Below are positions 20,443 through 32,110 of a stretch of 64,000 bases of DNA, one piece after another. The position numbers and the translations under genes are program-made. Source of the stretch: Diabrotica undecimpunctata (lineage: Eukaryota; Arthropoda; Insecta; Coleoptera; Chrysomelidae); NCBI RefSeq assembly GCF_040954645.1, contig NC_092806.1:29165644-29229643 (forward strand), read 5' to 3'. The notes under the pieces are model-generated. The model was not told where the DNA came from and searched no databases. It saw nothing but the letters and a program-made list of their open reading frames with translations. Each line of letters opens with the position of its first letter. Within the stretch, counting starts at the first letter, position 1.

Positions 20443-21525
20443 AGTTATATTTCTCTAAAAAGCCCATAAAGTTGATATTATAAGAAATAGCGACTATACG
20501 AAATTATGATATCAATCACATTTTTTTTCAAGTAATTGTGACATCACTGCGTTGTGCTGATAACGCGTTCACTTGCACATCGAAAGTAGACTTGTCTAAA
20601 GTCCGTTGTCGTTAATTTATGCAGCAACATTTATGCTTTTCAGGCGTGAGCTCTATAATCTAAAATACAAATATCTTCTTGGGACGGTTTTGTGTGGAGG
20701 AAATAAGAACCAACTAAGGTAAATTTCCTCATTTGTGGGAAATTGTCGGCATTCCTATTCAAAGCAATTGCTTGTAAATTGCGGTTGTTAGTCCTCGTTT
20801 GAAAGACGGCACGTCAAGAAGAAGAAACCGCGTAGTCAAGTCGATACTAAAACAATATTTTTACCTCACGCTCATTGCAGAATCCAACTGACTCTATCTA
20901 AGGTAGGCACGTTTTTGTCCTTCATAAATACTTTTTCTGAAGTTTATTATTTCAGTCAATAAATACGAGTCTCGTTAAAAAACTTTTTCCATCTCTTTTT
21001 GTATCTCGCTTGCACAAAACCATCCTACATAGTGCTCCTAACAGCTTATTGTAGATGATAGCCTGTCATTAATCTTTATTAGGCCAACTAGATTTCGTCA
21101 CCGTTCGGAACGGTACTGTACTTTTTTTATTCTCGATAGTGATTTATTTTATAATGTATTTTTCTGTCAATACGTTCACATCTAATGACCTGCCTTATAT
21201 GCAAACTTGTCTTATATTTTGTATGTCGATACGATTAGCAGTAAAACACGGTGTCCCAAGATTAGAATCTACGACGTTCTGGCTTTGAATTATTTGTAAA
21301 CGTGAATATAATTTTGTGTATAGTATACAATATTTTACATATAAATAAGAATTTATATTACTTGAAGATGTGTGTGTGTGTTGTAACTCTAAAGAGTAGC
21401 AACTTTATGAAAATTATCAAAATTATTATGAGCCACGTATGGCAATGGGTGCTGCATATCATATTATTCCAATGACTAAATACACACATCGACTATTGAA
21501 CTGGACAATTGTAATTACTCTATAT
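20443..21525. other. Unassigned DNA with a short GT run
   Basis: No gene recognised. AAGAAGAAGAAA at about 20818 could be the tail of another LINE end, since GTCCTCGTTTGAAAGACGG precedes it, but coding could not be anchored. A short (GT)n run lies near 21371. Confidence 0.35.
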
Positions 21526-21966
21526 CAGTGGTGCTCAGACTTATACTGCATGAGATCTACCACATAAACTGCAAGCGTCCGGAGATCGACTGCTATACCC
21601 TGTTTTTAAACCAGGAGGAGTAATTCAAATTTACCGCGCCGCAATGTTTGTTTGTAATTGGTCCAATCTCAGGCAAGTTTACTCCACTGTTATGAAATTT
21701 TGACACTAATGGCATTTAATAGGTTAATTAAGTTATATCGGCTATTTTTTGTGTTTTCTTCGTTATTCTTTTAATTTTTACATTTTTAGTCTGCTTTTAT
21801 ATAAAATACAGTTATTTTTAGAACTCTTTAGCGACGTATTAGTATAATATAATATTTTTATTAAAAAAGCGTTTTAAAAGCGTTGTAAAAAAACAATTTT
21901 GAAAATAAAAAACTTTATTGCACATTTCTAGTTGATAAAAAGTTGTAACTACAGAGAGTTGTAATT

Positions 21967-22159
21967 CTTCTTCTTCTTCCTATGCCGTCCCCATTAACGG
22001 AGGTTGGCGACCACATTTTTAAAGGCTTCTCTATCTTTTGCAACGTGGAATAATTCGTCTGCAGTCATGTTTGTCCAGTCTCGAATATTTCACAGCCATG
22101 ACTTCCTCTTTCTACCTATTCCCTTTTTGCCATCGACTCTACCCCGCATGATGACCTGC
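21967..22159 (-). mobile_element. LINE 3' end inserted in hAT, TSD GAGTTGTAATT
   Basis: A 193-bp insertion between exact 11-bp repeats GAGTTGTAATT (21956-21966 and 22160-22170). Read on the minus strand it encodes QVIMRGRVDGKKGIGRKRKS, a stop, then NIRDWTNMTADELFHVAKDR and VVANLR, followed by a GAAGAAGAAGAA tail. This is the C-terminus of a GAA-tailed LINE related to those at 6880 and 25640. Confidence 0.92.
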
Positions 22160-22258
22160 GAGTTGTAATTAAAGTCATGTTTTTTATATTAATTTTATTT
22201 GGATGTTGATGCATGGCACTGCATATCATCCACAAGTATTTCATATGATGGTACGTAA

Positions 22259-23130
22259 TTACCGAGGGCCAAACAACAAGAATGAAGAGAGATGTTCGTC
22301 AGTTAGCCGATTACGATATTTTGATTTTACTATCTTTATTTCGGAAAATGCAGACTCACACAAGTATGTTGATCCAAAGAATGCTGTGAGATGCAGAGCT
22401 ACTTGTTTCAAAGACGGATGGAAAGTCATCGTTAGCTTGACATAATGCAACAAATCCATTGTTAACCCCAGTCATGGATGGTGCACCATCTGTTGTAATA
22501 CACACGAGTTTGTAAATCGGTAGCTCGTATTGTTTCACAAAATTTATAAAACCATTGTATATATGTATCTTCTCCGAGAGTTTTTTCTTTCAGAGGCAGC
22601 ATTGTTAACAATTCTTCTTTAGCCAACATGTCAGAAAATACCATCCGAATGAAAATACACAACTGGGCGGTATCAGTCATATCGATTGACTCGTCAAATT
22701 GCAAAGAAAAGTACATACACTTCATAATATCACTTTTAAATTGGCTTTCCAAATCTTTGCCCATGATTTCGATACGTCTAGTAACCGTTGGACGTGATAA
22801 CTGGACTTCTTTGATGGCAGACATAATATCTGTTTTATTTTTGAAGTCCTCAAATAATACATTCGCAGCCTCAATGAATGCTTCCTTCACTACCTCTCCA
22901 CCTTCAAAGGGTTTTTTATGTTGTGCCAATATATAAGAAATTTTGAACGACACAATTGTTGCAGCTACGAACATTGATTGTTCCGTCTTCAAACTACTTT
23001 TCAAGTCTTGTACTTTCCGTTTTCTAAACAAACTGTTTTGCGGAAAATCATTTTCATAGTTGTTATGCAAAGTTTTATAATGCCGTTCTAAATTTCCGCG
23101 TTTGGGCAGAGCAATGGAAGACCGACAAAC
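22259..23130 (-). pseudogene. hAT transposase, BED finger (ZBED5/GTF2IRD2-like)
   Basis: From 23130 down the minus strand: a BED zinc finger (CVCLVCRSSIALPKRGN, then ERHYKTLH), then FKISYILAQHKKPFEGGEVV, SRPTVTRRIEIMGKDLESQF and YFSLQFDESIDMTDTAQLCI with the first catalytic Asp of the RNase H fold. FIRMVFSDMLAKEELLTMLP follows. A frame change leads to VCITTDGAPSMTGVNNGFVA (second catalytic Asp region). It then jumps directly to FGSTYLCESAFSEIKIVKS and YRNRLTDEHL, the C-terminal dimerisation block. The insertion domain and third catalytic Glu are missing, about 800 bp by family comparison. A stop lies just upstream of the finger. Confidence 0.9.
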
Positions 23131-23546
23131 AAGACAAACACACTTCTCTCACACTCTCTTTCACCACAGTAAACAGGAATTCTTCTTCCCACGCATTATT
23201 AAAATGATGTTTTACTCTTTTTCGCGGCACTCATATCGAATTTCAAATATTAATGTAAATAATATATTACTAAAATATTTTACTAGTAATAACTTAGTAA
23301 TGAATGATCAATGATTGACTAACAACAATACAAATGCCGATACAGCACACTCCCATTTCATAATTTATCTGTGAATGCTGATATGCCGAATTGGCATTAT
23401 CGCAACTTTCGGGCGAAGAGATAACATGATAATTATTTCGATCCTGCTCGTGTGGTGAGTCAGGACAGTCACCGTATTTTCTCCGTGAATCGCGATCGAC
23501 TTCAAAAACTTTGGCGATCGACTCTTTGAGCACCACTGCTCTATAT

Positions 23547-25639
23547 CTTTAACTTAGAAATACTCTCAAAGGTGTACCCTTTATAATTAAAATGATCATT
23601 TTTTCTATTTTCTTTATCTTGTTTCTTGCACTATCATTCGAACAAAAACATTTAGGCATGTGATTGGAAATAATACCACTTTTCTGAATATTTTATATAT
23701 GGTAATAAACATAATGAATTGTAATAATTTTTTTGAAGTTCCAATCCGTTTTCAGAGTTTTTGAAAAATTTCTGAAATTAAATTGGAAAATAATTTATAC
23801 AGTGTGCTCCCTTTTATACCGACAACGAGCACAGTTCAATCCGGAGTATTGATTTGGCAAGAGCTCCTACCCCGTGTCTTTGGGTATCGTCCTTTCCGTT
23901 CCCTATTTGAGATCATGTATTAATTGATCGCCTCCACTCTTTGTTCTTATCGAGTAGTGATTGATCGGCCACTTCTAACCTAGATTAAGTGTTGATTAAT
24001 TTTCCCCAGTTTTTGGGTATTGACCAAAACAACGTCCTTGGCCTCACCAATCCAAGGTCCGGCAATATTCATTTTTCGCAGATATCAACAGCGGACCATA
24101 GCTTCGTCGATTTTATTTATTAGGATTCTTATTTTTATTTTATTGTGCATGCTATATAATATGTAGAAGATACTTTTATTTTTGCTATTTAAGTTAAACT
24201 TGCGTAGTACTATTTCTACTTGTGGAGTATTGAGCATTTATACGTATTTATGGCAGTTATTAATAAGACACGGCTGACTGGATAACTTCTTTCGCGTTTT
24301 TCTGGGTAATCTCTTTATAGGTTCTTTCCATTATTTTCTTATTTTTTTCAATGTTTTTGACTTCCATCCTTTTACCATATGTTACGTCTTTTCACGGAAG
24401 AAAATTATAGTATCTAGACTAGAAAAGAGAAAATGCTTTTAATGGCGATAAGAAACCATCCAGGCATGGTTTCGTACTCTTTCCCTTCTTCTGAATTAAA
24501 ATATTTAGATTTGATTAATACCTATCCATCGCTGTAATATTTCTTGAGAGATAGCCTGTCAACTACTACTATTTCTTCGGCGGCCTTTCTTATATGCGCT
24601 TTTTAATTAGTTTTTCTTTTAGATTTACACGTCTTACAGAAAAATCATGCTCACTCTTTGAGTCTCGTTGTAACAGGAGTGCAAATTTAAAGTACATCGA
24701 GCTTTTGTACGAAACTATTTTATTAAACGAACAAACGTCTTTTCCCAGTGGCATGATTCACATTATTATGAATTTTTAATTGATTCTAAACAGAGAAACT
24801 AGTCAAGTTAATATTGCAACAAAAACTAGCACTGCGATAAGTTTTTTGATAAAGTTAAAAAGCTATACGAGCAAGAAAAATGTATATGTTCATTAGTACT
24901 CCAATGTCCTGATAATAAGGCGGTGATCATTTTTAAAGTATTTTTAGAGTGTTTTTATTGAAATAGGTGAGTCTCTTTATTTATTATCATTACCTAGACA
25001 TGACTAAATATTTTGATATGTATATTTCACATGTTATAAAATTGTTTTCTTCTATTAGCTTAAACGGTAATTATATAGTAAAAGGGTACTCATTAAAAAT
25101 GTGAACTTTTTATTGAACTTAGCTGAAAATATACAGAAAGCTCAAATTTTTATTGGCGGAAGCTAGAAAAAGTTAAAAATTGCCATAATCAGAGCAAGTT
25201 TAATCAAAACATAATAGATATCACTTCTTCTTGCTGTTCAATTATCTAAAAATGCTAACATTTGTACACATTCCAAAACAATCTGGGGAATAAGAATGTT
25301 CTTAAACAGACGAATGAAATGGCGATATTACTGTTGCCAAATAGTGTAACGGTTAATAAAATTAGAAAGAAACTGATTAATATCTTAATAGCACGCAAAT
25401 TTCTCATAGTACATATGGTATTATTTTTAGAACAATACATATTTCTAGAAATATTCTGTTCAGAATATCCCAATGATGAACCTGTCTATCTTTCGAAATT
25501 TATATTTCATATAAAAGGATATGGCTATAATATATTACCCCAAATTAATCATACCTTAGCGTCCTTAGCACATCTCACTTAGTACCTAATCTCAATCGTT
25601 TCGTTTGATCTCTTCTAACACAATATAATCTAAACTGAC
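23547..25639. other. Long unassigned stretch
   Basis: About 2 kb without a recognisable family. A frame of 106 residues at 25262-25582 (ending INHTLASLAHLT) and one of 61 at 24594-24779 are seen. They are AT-biased, lack known motifs and are probably fortuitous. A more GC-balanced patch near 23810-24100 is also unassigned. Confidence 0.3.
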
Positions 25640-25905
25640 CAACCGTTTTTCTTCAAATGACGTCTCCATCAGCGGGAGTTGAAAACAATTTTTTCAAACT
25701 GTGTGTGGTTTAATGCCGTGCTCAGGAGTCTATATCAATGAAGTCATGTACAATCAACGATGTTCTTTATCCAGAAACCTACAACTAGGTACTCTGAGAT
25801 CATCTCTTGTCCTATCTGGGTATAGTTTTGGGAGTTTATATTTCTGATGTTGAGGATATGTCCTGAGTATGCGGTCTTTCTTACTTTGATTACTGTTAAA
25901 CGTTA
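25640..25905 (-). pseudogene. LINE C-terminal fragment
   Basis: Minus-strand translation gives VIKVRKTAYSGHILNIRN, then VDCT with stops, LSTALNHTQFEKIVFNSR, a stop and WRRHLKKNGW. The framework matches GAA-tailed LINE ends (YLGH+.R......, E+.H.A.DR..F+.+VAN.R, stop, W.RR). Decay is heavy, and no GAA run survives at its tail. Confidence 0.55.
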
Positions 25906-27184
25906 ACAGTTCTCTGTTTTTCCTAATCACTAAATTTCATTTGTGACTTATTTGCCTAGTTAAAATTTTTTAAATTTGCAACTTTGTAAAATGCATTTTT
26001 CAAATGATCATGATCGCATTAGTTCTGTTGTGATTTTATTTAACTGTCATGTCTTTATTTAATTTATAATTTCTTTACTAATTTATTATATTGTTTCTAC
26101 TTTAATTTATTAAAAAGCACGATATTTTATATCAATTTATTTAACTAATAATACATAATTTATATAGACGAACGTAACAATTAAAATCGCGACCGCGAAT
26201 CTTCTTCAAAATTAACTGACCCTCTTCATAACAAAATTCCTCTATAAATATAAAATCCCGCTATTCGAGAACAACGGCGAAGCGACGATCTCCCATCGAA
26301 GTAACCAGAAGCTCAGACCGGTCTTATTCGGCCTACCTGGAAACCTCGAGTCGGATGATTCATCATAATTTGGGTCTAGATGCTTCGCCGAAATTTCTAC
26401 AACAAAAACAGAATTAGTCATAATATATTTACAGTTTTGTAGGCCATGATATTTATCGTAACAGTTCACAAAATTTCCTAACGCTCTCACAAATCGAATG
26501 GAGCAGTCTGCATATCAATCCGTCTTACTGCGCCGATTTTTGAACGTTAAGCCGATTTTTGTGCTTCATTGCCTTGACTATATTGCAAAAATATAACTCA
26601 TATATTTAGTGTTTACTTCGATATTAATATTAATTTTCCGGATGTTCTATTTTATTAGTAGTTTTTATTTAAATGCGTTGTATCGTAATCGTTTAAATCA
26701 TCGGAGTGGAACGCCACAAAATTCTGTAAGCAACCTGTTGTAGCTGTATCGACTGAAACAGAGAGAAATATTTTAATTTTTATTTCACATTATGTATTTA
26801 ATATACCTCGTAAATTCAACGATCATTTTTTTGCTTTTCTTTACAATGTATCCCACAGGAAAGAAGATTTAAGTCTTCTTTTGCCTACTTCTACTGCTCC
26901 AGGGAATTCAGCGGTTCTTCATATTAGGAGATTATTATTTCGGTGTTGAACATGCCCTCTTAAGGGACTATTACCGTCTAAAATGCCATTAGACTTCTTT
27001 TATATTATTATACAACTTTTGAAGATTACAATTTTTTTCTATTTTTCTATTGATCATGTATTTTAAACAAGGCGAGAAAAATTTTTCGTCCAAAACTTAC
27101 TGCTCTATGGCGAACAGTTAATCTCTGGAACAGCAAGTCTGAAACATAAAATTCGAGAAGGGTTTTTAAAAAGAAGTGTCCTTA
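25906..27184. other. Unassigned AT-rich DNA
   Basis: No gene recognised. A minus-strand frame of 82 residues at 26242-26490 has no family resemblance. Confidence 0.35.
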
Positions 27185-27800
27185 CGTGATAGTTTACCAC
27201 AAAAAGACAAATATTAAGATGTAAATTGGAGCTGGAAGGTCAGATAATAGAACAAGTGATGGAGTTTAAATATCTAGGCATCACAATATCTAGCTACGGA
27301 AAGCTCGAAACAGAAATGGAAGATCAAGTGAATAGAGCAAATAAATCCGCAGATTGCCTGAATGAAACAATATGGAGAAATAAAAATATCGGGAAAGAAA
27401 TGAAAGGCAGAATTTTCAAAACAGTCATTAGATCAATAATGACATACGCGGTAGAAAGACGACCTGACACAGAGAGGACAAAAATAATGTTAAAAACAGC
27501 AAAAATGAAAACACTTCGAACAATTGATGGTAAAACACTATGAGACAGAGCTAGAAGTACAGATATACGTCGTATATGCAAGGTGGAGAGCATCAAGGAC
27601 TGGGTAAAAAATAGAAGAGTAGAATGGAATGATGTAAGTCGAATGACAACAAATAGAGTAGTAAAGACGACAAGAGACGGTTCCCCAATAGGTAGACGAT
27701 CAGTAAGAAGATTACGAAAAGGATTGAACGACAACTTACTGAGGCACATTGAAAAGCAGATAGAGTCATGTCTACATAAACAGAAGAAGAAGAAGAAAAA
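27185..27800 (+). pseudogene. GAA-tailed LINE, family A, copy 1
   Basis: Translation reads RCKLELEGQIIEQVMEFKYL, GITISSYGKLETEMEDQVNR, NETIWRNKNIGKEMKGRIFK, SIMTYAVERRPDTERTK. After one in-frame stop (27541) it continues DRARSTDIRRICKVESIKDW, RRVEWNDVSRMTTNRVVKTT and PIGRRSVRRLRKGLNDN, then an AGAAGAAGAAGAAG tail. This is the post-RT part of a LINE ORF2. Two sister copies on the same strand lie at 50943-51702 and 54367-55118. The single stop and otherwise open frame suggest moderate age. Confidence 0.85.
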
Positions 27801-28089
27801 CTATTGTAAACATTTGTACCATTAAGTAATCGAATTTGGCTTTTTCTGCATCCAAATTTCACTATAGTTTTTAAACTAATTTATTATAGTAATTAAAGTA
27901 GCTTTTAAAATAATTTTTAGCTATCCCTAAAATTTTCTTAACAATTCCTTATGTTTATTTGTGTATACCATTTATTTGTATATAACCATGTACTTTTTAA
28001 ACTATATGCCTTTTGTATATTTAAAACCGAGTTTTGACATAGTTATAAAGTCATATCCTTGTTGGCAAGTCAAGATTAAAATTGTCAAC
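27801..28089. other. Unassigned spacer
   Basis: AT-rich with no recognised feature. Confidence 0.4.
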
Positions 28090-28418
28090 TAAATCCTATA
28101 ATAACAGAGGTATTTAATAGATTGGATTTCCTAAAGACTGGAACGAGAGTCTAGTAGTACTCTTACACAAAAAAGGGGGCAAATGTTATAAACCTATATC
28201 GTTTCTCAGTCAATTATACAAACTGTTTATGAGAATTATTAGTCAACAATCGGTTGACTTACAAAATAGATAATTACCAACCGGTTGAACAGGCTGGTTT
28301 TCGCAAAGGATTTAGTACATCAGACCATCTGCTGACAGTGAAAACATTGATAGAGAAGGCAAATGAGCACCAACTATCCATATTTCTAGTTTTCGTAGAC
28401 TATGAAAAGGCATTTGAT

Positions 28419-28490
28419 AGTATCGAGATGTGAGCTATAGAACAAGCTATTAATAGTATCGAGATGTGAGCTATAGAACAAGCTATTAAT
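28419..28490 (+). repeat. 36-bp perfect tandem duplication
   Basis: Units 28419-28454 and 28455-28490 are identical and begin AGTATCGAGATGTGAGCTAT. The duplication lies just after motif A of the RT pseudogene and keeps frame length (36 is a multiple of three). Identity suggests recent slippage or a local assembly artefact. Confidence 0.9.
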
Positions 28491-28525
28491 AATTGTAGAA
28501 TAGATTCGAGATATAGGCAAGTAAT

Positions 28526-28531
<6 letters not shown>

Positions 28532-28577
<46 letters not shown>
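28532..28577. repeat. (TA)n microsatellite
   Basis: About 46 bp of uninterrupted TA, within the RT pseudogene between motif A and the GVRQGD-like block. Confidence 0.95.
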
Positions 28578-28581
<4 letters not shown>

Positions 28582-29515
28582 ACGCAACTATGATAGTACA
28601 AATAGACGAAAATCCAAATTCCATCCCCGTTGAGAGATGAGTTAGAGAAGGAGACGTAATATCTCTAAAGCTTTTTAATCTAGCCCTAGAAGTCGTCTTC
28701 ATAACTACAAATTGGTCAACATATGCCATCAACGTTAATGGCAACAAGTTAAACCACCTCAGATTCGCTGACGACTTTGTGATTATAGCGAGCACATTCG
28801 AGGAATTACAAATTATGTTAAAGAAACTCGCACACAGCTCCCAATACGTCGGTTCAAAATAAATATGACAAAAACAAAAACAATGACCAACACAGAAGAT
28901 CTCAGACGTATAAGGAACAAGTCCAGTAATATATCTACCTAGGCCAAATTCTGAAACTTTACAAAGAAAAACAAAGTGTGGAAATCACTAGAAGAGCAAG
29001 AGTGGCATTGGCAGGATTTGGAAAACTCAGTTGGATACTGAAGATCCGCAAAATACCTCAATACTTGAGGAGCAAAGTGTTCAACCAATGCATCCTTCCT
29101 ATCATGACATATGGATGTCAAACTTGGACCCTAACTAAGGCAAATATGAATAAACTAGCCACAATAGAAAGGAATGGAAAGAGCAATGTTAGATATACGA
29201 CTGTTAGATAAAAAGAGGAACGACTGGGTAAGATCAAAAACAAAAGTTGAGAATATCACAAAAAAATTGTTAAACTCACATGGAGTTTCGCAGGTTACAC
29301 TGCTAGACAAAAAACCAACGTTGGAACGCCACAAAACAATATTGGAGACCTTACAAAGGTAGATGACCAAGAGGAAGACCACAGATGAGATGGGTGGACG
29401 ACATCAAAAGAATAGCCGGAACAAATTGGAAATATGTTGCTCTAGATAGAGATGGATGGAAGGAGTTGGGAGAGGCCTGTGTCCAAAAATGGACGAGAGA
29501 AGGCTAAGAAGAATG

Positions 29516-30329
29516 CAGAATTATTAACAATGTAATAATACTGAACTTAACATGTAGATTACTGTGTCAACTGTTAAGAGTTATAACAATTTGCTAACAA
29601 CAAACATTTTATAATTGTTTTGTCTTAGATAGATATCTATGTTAACCGTAAAGTATCCATCACCATTTAATTGTAACACACATATTTTTAAAAATTAGTA
29701 TTCCTAAATTATTGTGTATGTAAAATACTGTGTTTTTGTTACAATTCTACTTTTTTCTACTATTCATTAATATATTAAATTACCCCCTCCAATATCTCCC
29801 GCTTGCGAAAAGGATATCAAATGCACGATGACCTACGATTTAATACTCTTTTTTATTCGTGGAATAATCCATTAATTTAAATAAAGGAGCACAATATCCA
29901 GATGATGTAATTTGCATTAAAAGTATAATCGTAGGAAAATTGCGCGCCAACTATGTTGTTTTATTAACAACAGGAAGATATAAATTGGAGCTCTGCTGGC
30001 GAATACGATAATGAACGCAGTATAGAAAATACCGTGGATACTTATTCATGATTATTTTTTTAATAACGTACTTTGAATAAACTTATTTTTTTCATGAAGG
30101 TGCTTCTTTTCTTCCGTATTTGGAATAGTTATATGCAATAATGTTATCATCACATATAGTCTATATTATATATAAATAAAAATATATTATAAAACTATAT
30201 ATGTAATATCGCAACCGCTTGAAAAATATATTCCACCTAAAAGCCTGTCTTATTTTACGTAATCAAGATAATTTGTTTATAGCTCTCCTACGACTTTTCC
30301 GTGAATAATAAATGATACTATTTGGTAAT
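29516..30329. other. Unassigned AT-rich DNA
   Basis: No gene or structured repeat recognised. Confidence 0.4.
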
Positions 30330-30530
30330 TAGGTCCTTTGATGGTATGACTAAAGTAGTCTAAGTCTATTGTTTTTAATTATGTTTGTTTAGCAGTGCCT
30401 CTCGGTAGGTAACATTCTAAGCACCTCCTTATTGGTAATCTCTTGTCCACCATATCTTCAGACTTCTACGGGTCCATCACAGCTCAAATGCCTCGAACCT
30501 ATTTATCTGTGTTGTTTTACAGATCGAGGT
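30330..30530 (-). pseudogene. LINE C-terminal fragment
   Basis: Minus-strand translation gives KTTQINRFEAFEL, WTRRSLKIWWTRD, then TNKEVLRMLPTERHC and KTIDLDYFSHTIK. The family form is (T)INKLEAFEMW.YRR+LKI.WT..VTN.EVLRR+......L..+K...L.Y.GH+MR, found again at 58760-58985 and 61560-61760. It is short and frameshifted. Confidence 0.6.
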
Positions 30531-30619
30531 CTTACGTAATATTTAATAATTCTTTTGCGAAGGTGTATAAAGATATTTCTCTTATAGTTGTTAGTAGATA
30601 ATTGTTTTTAAGACATTAA

Positions 30620-31690
30620 ATCATTGCTTGATATTTTAATTCTGGAAAGAATTTTCTTGGAAATTATTCATGAAACTAATCTTGTATTGTATTGTATTAA
30701 AACTTCTACGGCAATCTGTATCAGGCAAGCCACTGTTGAGTTGTTTTCGATTTACGCGCAGGTGAATATCATTGTTGGGATATCCATGGTCTATTTTAGA
30801 ACGTTATGGTTTAGAACGGGACATTTATTAAAATGTCCCGCTGATTTATCCTTTAGGATCCTTTTTTACTTCACGGTGGAAGATGCACCATCTCGCATAT
30901 GCCATGTCTGGATTTTGTGCTGTTCGCCTTCGCAACACTCTTTCTGGGTCATAAAAGGTGGTGGTAGCATGATCCAGATCCATTTTCCAGTCATGTAAGC
31001 GCCTCATCGTCATCACAGACTATTCTAATGAACTCACCAGAGTAAGTCCACGATTTGAACGTGGGCGTTTTTACCTGGCTGCTAGAGGTGGACACGATGC
31101 TCTATTTAATTCCTCGATAAGGTTGCGTTTGATAAGGATTTCCCGGTCGACCGTAAACTTTCAGTATGGGTTTACCTTATCTATAATAGCGACATTAAGA
31201 TGTCTTCAGGCAGCTTCAGGGAAGCTTTTCGGAAGGGGCAACGGCGTTTCCACCGCTGCCTGACTTCTTATGCTTCTGCGGCGTACCCTTCGTGGAGGTA
31301 CTTGGGTGAAGGCGCTTCATACCGGGGGCTGCCGGTCACTGTCCTCTTTTGGAGGTGGAACCGTTGCCAGCCTCTGATGTGGGCACCTTCACCTTTCTTT
31401 TGGGAGAGACTTGAGAGGAATGAGTTGCTCCTGCGGGTGCTCTTCTCATCGCCCTCTGGCCTCTCAAATTCTGCGGTGCTTTGGCCGACTCCTCTGAAAT
31501 GGTCCTTGTCCAGCCTCTACTTGGGCCGAAATTTGAGATGAACATTGGTGTCCATCCTCAACTGTGACTTTAGGCTGAGGTGAACGTTTTGGTCCAGCCT
31601 CGGGATTTGTTTTTGGTTTTTGGTTTTTTTCTTGTACTTTCAAGTTCCCACGAGTAGCTAGGGAATGGTTGGTTATGCCTGACAGAGCCC
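30620..31690 (-). pseudogene. Jockey-type LINE ORF1 (DUF4780) and ORF2 start
   Basis: Read from 31690 down the minus strand: a Lys/Pro/Gln-rich N-terminal part (GNLKVQEKNQKPKTNPEAGP, KRSPQPKVTVEDG). Then LNVAIIDKVNPY and KFTVDREILIKRNLIEEL, resembling the start of the DUF4780 domain of Jockey-type ORF1 (..LT.DQ...+...L...I). VLRRRTAQNPDMAYARWCIF and HREVKKDPKG (family: +..QN..L....WRV+HR.E...G) follow. Near 30700 the frame resembles the start of an APE endonuclease ORF2 (IENNSTVACLIQIAVEVLIQ). Several stops are present. The region is visibly GC-richer than its surroundings. Confidence 0.6.
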
Positions 31691-32110
31691 CGTATTACCA
31701 TGGGAAGGCCTTATACAATGAGGTTTGCCTGGTTAACCAGTGGAATAACCAGCCATCGGCACAATTACCTCGCACCTTAGCTTGGGTAGGCTGCTTCTTG
31801 GTCGCTGAAGCAGTTCATTCATTCCTAGTCTTTCGACTACCTAGGAGAGATTCCCAGATATTCCAGAGAGCTAAGTGGTGACAGGAAGATTCGTTGTTTC
31901 ACATTCTTCCATAATTCCCATTCACCAGGCCTAGCTCGTTTATAGGGGATACCCTCATTCAACGGAGAGCTTATTAGGGAGATCCCATTCATTCATACAC
32001 ACATACTTGTTCCACTTCCTACGCCAGCCTTATCTGAAGAGTCAGCTTAAGCGTCCGAAGCCAAGCTTAAGCCTCCGAAGCCACGTCAAGATCTTGCAGC
32101 CCCTATCAGA
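31691..32110 (-). other. Probable 5' region of the Jockey-type LINE
   Basis: It continues the GC-richer block upstream of the ORF1 remnant and has no clear protein. It contains a short tandem GCTTAAGC(G/C)TCCGAAGCCA at 32045-32083. Extent and identity are inferred from composition and position. Confidence 0.35.

Larger units (their letters stand above)
21526..23538 (-). mobile_element. hAT element with TSD CTCTATAT
   Basis: Exact 8-bp direct repeats CTCTATAT flank it (21518-21525 and 23539-23546). The terminal inverted repeats are 12 bp and identical: CAGTGGTGCTCA at 21526-21537 and its inverse at 23527-23538. The minus strand carries a BED-finger hAT transposase with an internal deletion, so this 2013-bp copy is non-autonomous. 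A LINE end is inserted at 21967-22159. Confidence 0.94.
28090..29515 (+). pseudogene. RTE-like LINE, RT to C-terminus, degenerate
   Basis: Plus-strand frames run from FNRLDFLKTGTRV and LLHKKGG through YQPVEQAGFRKGFSTSDHLL, TVKTLIEKANEHQLSIFLVF and VDYEKAFDSIE (motif A, Asp intact). After a 36-bp tandem duplication and a TA microsatellite come VREGDVISLKLFNLALEVVF and LNHLRFADDFVIIAS (motif C, FADD intact), then KVFNQCILPIMTYGCQTWTL. The end is GRPQMRWVDDIKRIAGTNWK and EACVQKWTREG. This is a full set of RTE RT and C-terminal landmarks. The endonuclease is missing, and numerous frameshifts occur after 28850. Confidence 0.88.

Noticed and set aside
25262..25582. Plus-strand frame of 106 residues as a host gene
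   Set aside because: AT-biased, no recognised motif, and the opposite strand is also partly open; likely chance.
27324..27749. Minus-strand frame of 141 residues
   Set aside because: Antisense of the family A LINE; no independent evidence of coding.
28400..28795. Minus-strand frame of 131 residues with a Tyr-Ile repeat
   Set aside because: The repeat is the translation of the (TA)n microsatellite and the rest is antisense to the RT pseudogene.
31035..31100. Possible tRNA T-arm (CCACG-TTCAAAT-CGTGG on the minus strand)
   Set aside because: The arm pairs perfectly, but no acceptor stem, D-arm or anticodon arm can be placed around it, and it lies within a LINE ORF1 remnant.
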